NCBI RefSeq assembly: GCF_001426265.1
Contig: NZ_LMDG01000032.1
Span: forward strand, 241,900 to 305,899
Direction of reading: 5' to 3'
DNA length: 64,000 nucleotides
Source: Rhizobium sp. Root1220
Lineage (GTDB): Bacteria > Pseudomonadota > Alphaproteobacteria > Rhizobiales > Rhizobiaceae
Shown: in pieces, positions 42,504-49,738 of the stretch
Layout of the letters: each line of letters begins with the position of its first letter
How positions within the stretch are numbered: position 1 is the first letter of the stretch
Notes under the pieces: model-generated
Told to the model about the DNA's origin: nothing
The model's database searches: none
The model's input: only the letters and a program-made list of their open reading frames with translations
Translations under genes and position numbers: made by a program

Positions 42504-43527
42504 TCTGGTTCTGGTCACAGGTGCGACAGGACGGATCGGAAGCGTGGTGGTCGCCGATCTTTTGGAGCGTGGCTATCGAGTGCGCGCAAGTACATCGCAC
42601 CCTGTGCCGTCGGACACCAGCGACTCCGTGATCGAATGGCGTCAGGTCGATTTTTTTGCAGAACCCGACTTCGACAGTCTGGTCCGCGGCTGCAGCGCGA
42701 TCCTCCACCTTGCCGCGGAGATCGGCAGAAAGGACCGCATGGGCCGCGTTAACGTCGAGGCAACGAAGGGACTTGCGCAGGCAGGCGAGCGCGCCGGCGT
42801 TCTGGCGTTTTGCTACACGAGCTCTGTGTCGGTTTATGGAAGCGGGCGAGAGAGGACGATAACCGAAGAATCACCGGTTTTGACACATGATCGCGATGTG
42901 CGGTCCGAATACTGGGCGCTCGACTACGTGCGCGAGTACGGGCGGACAAAGCTCGGGGGCGAGCTCGCGCTGAGGGGGGTTGCCGAGACGGTTCGGTATG
43001 TCATCTTGAGACCGGCAGTTGTCGTTGACCTTGGCCAGATGATTGGCGTGCGTGATTGGAGCCTCGCAAAACGGCTGCTGGCGGCTCATCGCCATGCCCA
43101 CCACGTCTATGTGCGGGACGTGTCCGACGCACTTATCTGGTTTATGGAGCGAGGATCGAGGGGAGGCGGGGTACCAGGGAGTATCGAGGTCTACAATCTC
43201 GCCGAGGACGAGTTCGCCGAACCCAGGCACATCGATTTCATGCGCAAGGCTTTCGCCGCGAGCGGCGATCTACGCTACCGCACGATGAACTTTCCATGGA
43301 TGGCAGATTGGTTGAACGACTTCTTGCGGTTCCGCTCACTTACGATCAGGAATCCGCTGTGGAGAATGAGGTTTTCCAGCAAGCGTTTAAAAGATGTCGG
43401 TTATCGGTTCCCGTTCGGCATGGCGAACGCCGAACGACTTGCGCTGGCAAGCCTTCGACGGGAGGCCCAACTTAGTCTGGACGGCAACAGCCAGATTGTG
43501 GAAACGCAAGGCCATGGGCAAGTCTAG
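42487..43527 (+). CDS. NAD(P)-dependent epimerase/dehydratase (SDR), coupled to the GMC gene
   Basis: A 346-aa extended SDR. The cofactor motif TGATGRIG is at residues 11-18, the YTSSVSVYGSG serine block is near 110-121, and the catalytic Tyr-Gly-Arg-Thr-Lys is intact (YVREYGRTK). The C-terminal 60 residues (WMADWLNDFLRFRSLTIRN) are hydrophobic and basic and could sit on the membrane. AAGGTGA precedes ATG 42487, inside the GMC gene. The stop codon shares CTAG with the convergent gene. It probably reduces a keto-sugar, perhaps the product of the GMC enzyme. Confidence 0.88.
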   Translation: MLSANNLVLVTGATGRIGSVVVADLLERGYRVRASTSHPVPSDTSDSVIEWRQVDFFAEPDFDSLVRGCSAILHLAAEIGRKDRMGRVNVEATKGLAQAGERAGVLAFCYTSSVSVYGSGRERTITEESPVLTHDRDVRSEYWALDYVREYGRTKLGGELALRGVAETVRYVILRPAVVVDLGQMIGVRDWSLAKRLLAAHRHAHHVYVRDVSDALIWFMERGSRGGGVPGSIEVYNLAEDEFAEPRHIDFMRKAFAASGDLRYRTMNFPWMADWLNDFLRFRSLTIRNPLWRMRFSSKRLKDVGYRFPFGMANAERLALASLRREAQLSLDGNSQIVETQGHGQV

Positions 43528-43817
43528 TCGGCGGAATACTTGGACGACACGTCCGCCGATGACCGCTTGCGTTCGCGTCCGGCCCCTTTGACGTATACGA
43601 GGTAGAGGATTCCGTGTGAAACCAGATAGCCTGCCTCAAGCACGGCTGCAAAAATGAACGCCCAGATCATCGACGACAGAGCGGAAGATCCGGTTGTATA
43701 ACTGGCGGCCGCGTAGGCAATCAATACAATCAGCACGACGATCGTGAAGACAAGCACCGGCATGCGCAACGCACATGCGGCGCCCACCAAAAAAGCGACA
43801 ACGAATTCCCACCCCAT
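43524..43817 (-). CDS. Small integral membrane protein, 97 aa
   Basis: Three hydrophobic segments (WEFVVAFLVGAACAL, VLVFTIVVLIVLIAYAAAS, MIWAFIFAAVLEAGYLVSH) and a basic, Ser-rich cytoplasmic tail (GRERKRSSADVSS). ATG 43817 has GGAG 8 bases upstream; ATG 43874 would add 19 residues. Size and topology resemble small exopolysaccharide regulators such as ExoX, but I see no diagnostic motif, so it stays unassigned. It lies downstream of no obvious promoter and convergent with the SDR gene. Confidence 0.65.
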   Translation of the reverse strand: MGWEFVVAFLVGAACALRMPVLVFTIVVLIVLIAYAAASYTTGSSALSSMIWAFIFAAVLEAGYLVSHGILYLVYVKGAGRERKRSSADVSSKYSAD

Positions 43818-43967
43818 CAAGGTTGCTCCGACCAGCCCGCCCGGCACCAAACCTAGCTGTCGATCATCGGCCATTCGCCGATCTCACGCAAGTCGGAATT
43901 GAATTTCGCTCACCAGACGTGGTTAACGGTGGCCGATCTTCGCCGGAAGCTGCACCGGATTGGTGCT

Positions 43968-45308
43968 CTAGTTGCTGTTCTGGATCGGCGGGGTCGGAGG
44001 GCGTTCTCTTCGCTCGACGCGAATGACGTCGCCAGCCGAAATCGGATCGTTGTCGTTGACGATCAAGCTTTGGACACTTCCGTCGACGACCCGATCGATC
44101 GAGGTTACGAATCTATACGTCTCTCCGTTCTCGTCGACCGCTGCTATCGCAGCCGGGGCACGAATTTCAAGGTTCGTGAGGAGATCCTTTGCCGTTTTTG
44201 TCTTTTCGGCGTTTGATGCAAACCGGTCCCGGAGTTCGGCCGATTCTGTCAGCGCGTTGATCCGATAGCGATTGCGAACATCGGCAATGTCCTGATCAAA
44301 CTTTGCGAGATCCTGCTGGGTTTTGAGAATAGCCAGAGACACGTCCAGGTTCCGGCTTTCAAGCTCCGCCACGTTCTGGTTCGCACCCAGTTGCCGGGCG
44401 GAAACGGTCAATCCCTGGGAAACGAGCTTGTTCACTGAACCAAGATCCTTGTTGGCAAGCTCGATCTGCTTCGCGAGCGATGCCGCCTTCGCCTTCAATG
44501 CGTCGATCTGATTGGTGGCAAGCACTTTGGCCTGACCAAGCGCATCAATCTCGGTGTTCGTGGACTTTTCACGGGTTTCGAACAGCGATTGCTCCTCCTG
44601 CATCATTCGGGCGGCCCCCGTTTCTATCCCCCGGGAAGTAAGTTCGGGCGGGTAGACGACCGTGGCGGCGCCGCTCAAGATCGCGTCGATGCGCGCCTGC
44701 CGTGCAATTAGACCGAGCCTCTCTGCTACGAGTGCGCGGATATCACCGCGGCTCGACAGCGCGTCGCGTTGCAGGCCGATCAGGTTCGGATCAACCGGCC
44801 CGACACCTCCGGCCATGCTCAGTGCCTGAACGACCGTAAGGCCGGGGCTATAGCTATATTTCCCTGGATTGGTCACCATGCCGGTGATGAAAAAGGGGCG
44901 ATAAGACGCGATTTCAACCGAGGCATTCGGGCGCTTTTGCAGCCCAATCTGGTTCTGAAGCCTTTCTCCAATCGTGTCCGCCACCTGCTCCAGCGTCTTG
45001 CCGGCGGCGGGAACCGTTCCGATGATCGGCAGCGACAGGTTGCCCGCAGCTGAGATCACGAAATCACCTGTCAAAGGCACCCATTCAAATGCGGTAAAGG
45101 TACTTGGTCGCCATTCGAAAACGCGGATCTTGAGCGTATCCTGTGGCCCCAGGATGTAATCCTGCGCTGAGGTTTCCGGCACAGCGATCAACGCAGTTGC
45201 CGGGATGGCAAAGGCCAGCAGGCGAAATGCAGCTTTTAGGCGCTGCCACAAGCGGGCGCCAGGTACGCGATCAACGTGCTGCCCAGGGCCGGAGAGACAC
45301 TGCCTCAT
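43968..45308 (-). CDS. ExoF-like outer-membrane polysaccharide export (OPX) protein, second copy
   Basis: A 446-aa exported protein. The signal peptide (FRLLAFAIPATALIAVPETSA, cleavage before QDY) is followed by Poly_export (YILGPQDTLKIRVFEW onward, about 50-135), SLBB (FFITGMVTNPGKYSYSPGLTV, about 138-160), a coiled-coil region (about 220-400) and a short C-terminal segment (NDNDPISAGDVIRVERRE). Same architecture as 5362-6666 but clearly diverged. ATG 45308 has GGGAG about 9 bases upstream, while a longer frame would run into the neighbouring transferase gene. It belongs with the ExoY-like and second ExoP-like genes nearby. Confidence 0.9.
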   Translation of the reverse strand: MRQCLSGPGQHVDRVPGARLWQRLKAAFRLLAFAIPATALIAVPETSAQDYILGPQDTLKIRVFEWRPSTFTAFEWVPLTGDFVISAAGNLSLPIIGTVPAAGKTLEQVADTIGERLQNQIGLQKRPNASVEIASYRPFFITGMVTNPGKYSYSPGLTVVQALSMAGGVGPVDPNLIGLQRDALSSRGDIRALVAERLGLIARQARIDAILSGAATVVYPPELTSRGIETGAARMMQEEQSLFETREKSTNTEIDALGQAKVLATNQIDALKAKAASLAKQIELANKDLGSVNKLVSQGLTVSARQLGANQNVAELESRNLDVSLAILKTQQDLAKFDQDIADVRNRYRINALTESAELRDRFASNAEKTKTAKDLLTNLEIRAPAAIAAVDENGETYRFVTSIDRVVDGSVQSLIVNDNDPISAGDVIRVERRERPPTPPIQNSN

Positions 45309-45354
45309 ACTATTCAACTCCCAATCACCACCAATGCTACTGCGGTCTCCAGCC

Positions 45355-46464
45355 CTATGCGAGGAGTGCCAATGGACCGACTCCCGTCGACTGCTCGACG
45401 AGGCGTCGGAACTTCTGGACGAAAACCTCTTTCCTGAACTCCGAAGCGCGAGCGACGGCGACGGCTGGATTGAAGTCCATTCGTTCGAACCGTTCGACGG
45501 CATCGATGAGACTCTCAATAGTTTGGGTGGCGAAGAACGTTCCCGTCTTGTCGGCGACGACTGTTTCCGTCGCACCACCGCGACCGAACGCGATGACAGG
45601 ACGCCCGCTCGCCATGGCCTCGACCGGGACGATGCCAAAATCCTCCTCGCCGGGAAATATCAATGCCCTGCAACGCGCATAGTGATGCCTGAGAACATCG
45701 AACGGCTGTGACCCCATGATCGTTACCGTTGGCCCAGCGATTTTCTTGAGATGCTCGAGCATTTCGCCGCCACCGATGACGACGAGTTTCGCCTTCAGGC
45801 GATTGAATGCCTCAACGGTCAGGTCTGGCCGCTTGTAGCTCACAAGTTCGCCGACCATTAAATAGTAGTCACCGAGTTCGTCGGCGCAAACGGGGTGGAA
45901 GGCACCTGTATCGACAGGCGGATGAATGACCGCGGCATCGCGGCGGTAGTAGCTCTTGATGCGCTGCGCCACTGTGTTGGAGTTCGCGACAAAGTCGTCG
46001 ACGCGGTTCGCTGTCGCGACATCCCATGTCCGCAGATAGTGGGCCAGCGGCGGCATCATCAGCCGGGTCATGAGCCCCGAGCTGTCGTAGTACCGGTTGT
46101 ACATATTCCAGATGTAGCGCATCGGCGAGTGACAATAGCAGACGTGAACGGCGGGCGAAGTGGGAATTATGCCCTTTGCTGGCCCAGACTCGCTGCTGAT
46201 AACAAGATCATATGCGCCGAGATCGATCTGCTCCAGCGCCATCGGCATAAGCGGCAGGTATCTCTTGTACATGCGCTTCGCATAAGGCATCGCGCCTATG
46301 AAGGTCGTCTGAATCTTGTGGGTCTTGATCACGTCCGAAATCGCGGACATGTCACACACATGGGTATAGATATCGGCAGACGGGAAGATCTCGCAGAGGG
46401 CCTCGAGAACCTTTTCGCCGCCTCGCATCCCCACCAGCCAATAATGTATGATTGCTACGCGCAC
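45355..46464 (-). CDS. GT4-family glycosyltransferase
   Basis: A 369-aa GT-B glycosyltransferase. The N-terminal block VRVAIIHYWLVGMRGGEKVL and CYCHSPMRYIWNMY (about 107-120) are typical of mannosyl/rhamnosyl GT4 enzymes. The C-terminal domain has YYLMVGELVSYKRPDL, FPGEEDFGIVPVEAMASG (donor-binding E-x7-E) and GRPVIAFGRGGATETV. GTG 46464 is proposed because GGAG lies 6 bases before it. It is transcribed away from the sugar transferase over a shared A/T-rich region and precedes the second OPX gene by 46 bases, so the two are probably one unit. Confidence 0.9.
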   Translation of the reverse strand: MRVAIIHYWLVGMRGGEKVLEALCEIFPSADIYTHVCDMSAISDVIKTHKIQTTFIGAMPYAKRMYKRYLPLMPMALEQIDLGAYDLVISSESGPAKGIIPTSPAVHVCYCHSPMRYIWNMYNRYYDSSGLMTRLMMPPLAHYLRTWDVATANRVDDFVANSNTVAQRIKSYYRRDAAVIHPPVDTGAFHPVCADELGDYYLMVGELVSYKRPDLTVEAFNRLKAKLVVIGGGEMLEHLKKIAGPTVTIMGSQPFDVLRHHYARCRALIFPGEEDFGIVPVEAMASGRPVIAFGRGGATETVVADKTGTFFATQTIESLIDAVERFERMDFNPAVAVARASEFRKEVFVQKFRRLVEQSTGVGPLALLA

Positions 46465-46563
46465 GCGATACTCCACGAACAGAAACAATCGGAAAGCACT
46501 GCTCCGTGTAATACGGAAGATTGCAACGAGCTATATATATAAATCACATAGTAATTCAGGCAC

Positions 46564-46577
46564 ATTGCAGGTGCAAT
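46564..46577. repeat. Dyad ATTGCA-GG-TGCAAT
   Basis: Perfect 6-bp arms around two central bases, placed between divergent polysaccharide genes. A near copy lies 66 bases further at 46630-46644. Confidence 0.6.
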
Positions 46578-46629
46578 CAATCGATATAATTATCAGTATG
46601 CTTCGGAAATCCCGCGTTGCACTGTCGTA

Positions 46630-46644
46630 TATTGCGGTGCAATA
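46630..46644. repeat. Dyad TATTGC-GGT-GCAATA
   Basis: Perfect 6-bp arms with a 3-base spacer, about 105 bases before the sugar-transferase start. It shares the ATTGC...GCAAT core with the site at 46564-46577 and with 36880-36896. Confidence 0.6.
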
Positions 46645-46748
46645 AAATCATTGTCAAATCGTTTTATACTTGTTAACTTAATTGTGCTTGCCAATTGGTA
46701 TTGGCCTCCGCAGACCCGAAGTGTTTCTTTTTGGTGGGGAGTGCGCAG

Positions 46749-47474
46749 ATGAGAGAGATTGATCTCAGTCGAGATTTCGACAAGGTCAACGAGATGCTGT
46801 TGCCTACCAGCAAAGTATCGTTCCCGACAGACAGGGCGATCAGGCGGGATATGTCCTCCATCGCTTCGGCTTTCAGCAAGTATGCGCTCGACGCGGTCTT
46901 GGCGACGGTTGGTCTTGTCATTCTATGGCCGATGATCGTGATGGTGATACTTATCCTGCTAGTTCTGCAAGGCAGGCCGATTTTCATCGCCCACCGCCGC
47001 ATCGGCAAAAATGGGGTGATGTTCCCGTGCCTGAAGTTCAGGACGATGGTGAAAGAATCCGACAAGGTGCTCGCGCAGTACCTGGCGACTAATCCCCAGT
47101 ACATGGCTGAATGGAACGCTACGCGAAAGCTCAAGATCGATCCGCGAATAACGCCATTCGGCGCGATCCTGCGCAAGAGCAGCATCGATGAAATCCCGCA
47201 GCTTTGGAACGTGATCAGGGGACAGATGAGCTTGGTCGGCCCCCGTCCCATTGTTGCAAGCGAAGCCGAACTTTATGGCGTCCACTATGGCGACTACATG
47301 CAGGTGCGGCCGGGTCTTACGGGGCTTTGGCAAGTGAGCGGTCGCAGTGACACAACCTACAACGAGCGTGTCGAACTAGATGCGCGCTACGTGTCCGAAC
47401 GCACCCTCTGGGGCGATATTGCGATCATGTTTAAGACGATTCCCGCTGTCTTGAGATCGCGAGGCAGCTACTGA
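46749..47474 (+). CDS. Undecaprenyl-phosphate sugar-1-phosphate transferase (ExoY-like)
   Basis: A 241-aa initiating transferase of the monotopic PGT family. One membrane segment (LDAVLATVGLVILWPMIVMV, about residues 40-65) is followed by the catalytic domain. This has RRIGKNGVMFPCLKFRTMV, KSSIDEIPQLWNV (the Asp-Glu active pair), MSLVGPRP and RPGLTGLWQVSGRS. It moves a hexose-1-phosphate (galactose or glucose in the ExoY group) from UDP-sugar to undecaprenyl phosphate, the first step of repeat-unit assembly. ATG 46749 has GGGGAG 8 bases upstream. It is the only initiating transferase in the window. Confidence 0.93.
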   Translation: MREIDLSRDFDKVNEMLLPTSKVSFPTDRAIRRDMSSIASAFSKYALDAVLATVGLVILWPMIVMVILILLVLQGRPIFIAHRRIGKNGVMFPCLKFRTMVKESDKVLAQYLATNPQYMAEWNATRKLKIDPRITPFGAILRKSSIDEIPQLWNVIRGQMSLVGPRPIVASEAELYGVHYGDYMQVRPGLTGLWQVSGRSDTTYNERVELDARYVSERTLWGDIAIMFKTIPAVLRSRGSY

Positions 47475-47483
47475 GAAACCGGC

Positions 47484-47508
47484 GGCGCATCGCGCGCCCC
47501 GCATTTTT
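47484..47508 (+). terminator. Terminator candidate after the sugar transferase
   Basis: GGCGC (47484-47488) pairs with GCGCC (47494-47498) over a 5-nt loop, with five T residues at 47504-47508. The distance from stem to T-run is slightly long, so this is moderate evidence. Confidence 0.5.
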
Positions 47509-47518
47509 GAAATCTGCT

Positions 47519-47544
47519 CGCGGCAATTCTCGTCGATTGCCGCG
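47519..47544 (+). repeat. 9-bp perfect stem-loop CGCGGCAAT/ATTGCCGCG
   Basis: Arms 47519-47527 and 47536-47544 flank an 8-nt loop, between the sugar transferase and the fused glycosyltransferase. No T-run follows. It could be an RNA processing or stability element, or a second part of the upstream terminator. The arm again ends in the GCAAT/ATTGC core. Confidence 0.5.
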
Positions 47545-47692
47545 CTTGGATGAGTGAGGTTTTAGCTCCGTCGTGGGCGGTATTGTTGCGTCACTGGCGG
47601 CCGAAGGAGTTGGTGTTGAAGGACATTCTGGAACTCAAGTCACACCTTTGTTCGATTCAAGCGATGCTCTTTTCTACGACCGGAGTTCCGGG

Positions 47693-49738
47693 ATGAGTTC
47701 CGCCGTATCGGTTGCCATCAACGGTCGCTTTCTCACACAGAGCATCACGGGCGTGCAACGCTACGCAAACAACGTCGTCGTCGCCATGGAAGCGCAATCG
47801 GCACTTCAGGAAACAATCATTCTATCGCCAAAGCGGACGAGCGCGGACAATTTCAAGCTCGACCGCCAGCACGTCGTCGAGGCGGGAAGATTGGCGGGGC
47901 ATGCTTGGGAACAGATCGAACTTCCCTATTTGAGCCGCGGCAGACGGCTGCTGAACCTGTGCAACACAGCCCCCGCCGCCAAGTCTGACCAGATTATCTG
48001 CATCCACGATGCCAACATCTTTGGCGCACCCGAAAGTTACAGTGCTGCATTCCGTGCGCTCTACCACAATCTCCAGCCCATCCTTGCGCGCCGATCGGTG
48101 CGTGTCGCGACCGTATCATACGCGGCCGCGCGCCAACTCGCCCGCCATTTGCCCGTCGCGCTTGGCGACATCGCCGTATTGCCGAATGGCCACGAGCACG
48201 CGCTGAGTTGGAACCCTTCACTGGCGAAAGTCGCGCCGCAGCTCCTGGCGTCGCAACGTAGCGGTCGTCCCTTTGTGCTGGCACTGGGCTCTCGTGCGCG
48301 CCATAAAAATCTTGCGCTGCTAATAGATGCTGCCCCCGACCTCGACGCGCTTGGGATCGATGTCATCGTTGTCGGTGGCGGGGACGGTATTTTCGCGACG
48401 GAGGCGCTTCAGCAAAGACCCAACGTGCGGCTAGCAGGCAGGGTTTCGGACGACGATCTTGCATACCTTCTGGAGCAGGCTCTTTGCCTGGCATTCCCCT
48501 CCCTGACGGAAGGATTTGGCCTGCCGATTGTAGAGGCAATGGCGCGCGGCTGCCCGGTCATCGCCTCCAATTGCGCAAGCATGCCGGAGGTCTGCGGCGA
48601 CGCCGCGCTTCTCGCGTCACCATTCGAGCCAGGCGAGTGGGTGCAGCACGCTCGGTCACTCAGGGACTCGGCAGGGCTGCGTAGTGAACTCGTGGGGCGT
48701 GGACTGGAGCAGGTGTTCCGGTTCTCCTGGAAGAATACCGCAGCCGGATATCGCGAATTGCTCGAACGACCGAGCGCGGACGTCGCAATCTACAGGCCGC
48801 CAGATTCGCAGAAGCCGCGTGTCGCCGTCGTCGTCGCCACACGCGGCCGTCCACGCATGGTCGAGGCGACTGTCCGCCACCTTCTTGCCAGCCAGACGCT
48901 GAAGCCAGGCATCGTGATCATATCGTGCGTCGACATTGGCGATGCCGGTGATCTCATATCCTGCCCCGGCGTAACTGTGTTGACCGGTCCCGCGGGACTT
49001 GCCGCCCAGCGTAACACCGCCTTGGCAAGGCTTGCCGGTGCAGCCGAAGTAGTGGTTTTCTTCGATGACGATTTCGTCGCCGACAAGAACTGGCTTGCCA
49101 GCGCTGCGCAGGTTTTCCGTGACGAGAGCCGGGTCGTGGGCTTTACCGGCAATGTCGTCGCTGACGGGATCAAGGGGCCGGGGATCGCTTTCGATGAGGC
49201 AGTGCGTCTTGTCGAATGCGCCGAAAACAATCATTCGCCTGGGTGGACCGAGCCCTACAGTCCCTATGGCTGCAACATGGCGTTCCGCGTTTCCGCGATT
49301 GGCCACATACGGTTTGACGAACGCCTCGTCCTCTACGGCTGGCTGGAGGATAGAGACTTTGCCGCAGCAGTGACGAAGGAGGGTGGCAGGTTGGTGAAGT
49401 CGGTTCTGGCCTACGGTGTTCATATGGGAGTGAAGAGCGGCAGGGTCAGCGGAGAGCGTCTGGGCTACTCGCAGATCATAAATCCCATCTACATGATGGG
49501 GAAAGGGACGATGACCTTCGCCAAGGTCGTCAACCATATCCTCGGCAACACCATGAGTAATTTTGGACGAGTCGCATGGCCCGAACCCTTCATCGACAGA
49601 AAGGGACGCGCGCGAGGAAATCTCCTTGCAATGGCCGACGCTCTTCGGGGCCGCCTGGAACCTGAGCGTGCCGCCGCGATCGCCACACGCTCGACGGTAA
49701 TTCAAACTGTGCGGAGTAGGATCCACGATGATGTTTAA
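47693..49738 (+). CDS. Fused glycosyltransferase: GT4 domain plus GT2 domain
   Basis: A 681-aa two-domain enzyme. The N-terminal half (1-365) is a GT4 enzyme (SVAINGRFLTQSITGVQRYA, LALGSRARHKNLALLIDA, AFPSLTEGFGLPIVEAMARG with E-x7-E). After a linker near 370, the C-terminal half (about 375-650) is a GT2 enzyme (VAVVVATRGRPRMVEATVRH, FFDDDFVADKNW, YGWLEDRDFAAAV). One polypeptide could therefore add two sugars in sequence. ATG 47693 has GGAG at good distance. A longer frame upstream is unconserved. Its end overlaps the next gene by 11 bases. No membrane segments are visible. Confidence 0.9.
   Translation: MSSAVSVAINGRFLTQSITGVQRYANNVVVAMEAQSALQETIILSPKRTSADNFKLDRQHVVEAGRLAGHAWEQIELPYLSRGRRLLNLCNTAPAAKSDQIICIHDANIFGAPESYSAAFRALYHNLQPILARRSVRVATVSYAAARQLARHLPVALGDIAVLPNGHEHALSWNPSLAKVAPQLLASQRSGRPFVLALGSRARHKNLALLIDAAPDLDALGIDVIVVGGGDGIFATEALQQRPNVRLAGRVSDDDLAYLLEQALCLAFPSLTEGFGLPIVEAMARGCPVIASNCASMPEVCGDAALLASPFEPGEWVQHARSLRDSAGLRSELVGRGLEQVFRFSWKNTAAGYRELLERPSADVAIYRPPDSQKPRVAVVVATRGRPRMVEATVRHLLASQTLKPGIVIISCVDIGDAGDLISCPGVTVLTGPAGLAAQRNTALARLAGAAEVVVFFDDDFVADKNWLASAAQVFRDESRVVGFTGNVVADGIKGPGIAFDEAVRLVECAENNHSPGWTEPYSPYGCNMAFRVSAIGHIRFDERLVLYGWLEDRDFAAAVTKEGGRLVKSVLAYGVHMGVKSGRVSGERLGYSQIINPIYMMGKGTMTFAKVVNHILGNTMSNFGRVAWPEPFIDRKGRARGNLLAMADALRGRLEPERAAAIATRSTVIQTVRSRIHDDV

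Larger units (their letters stand above)
46465..46748. promoter_or_regulatory. A/T-rich divergent promoter region with repeated TTGCA/TGCAA dyads
   Basis: 284 bases between divergent polysaccharide genes, far richer in A/T than the coding DNA. It contains ATTGCA-GG-TGCAAT (46564-46577), GTTGCAC (46616-46622) and TATTGC-GGT-GCAATA (46630-46644). A run TATATATATAAA near 46530-46541 could give the -10 of the minus-strand gene. Repeated related dyads suggest a dimeric regulator controlling both directions. Confidence 0.55.

Noticed and set aside
46651..46678. TTGTCA/TTAACT as a promoter of the sugar transferase
   Set aside because: The spacing is acceptable, but the -10 matches the consensus at only three positions, so it was not listed.
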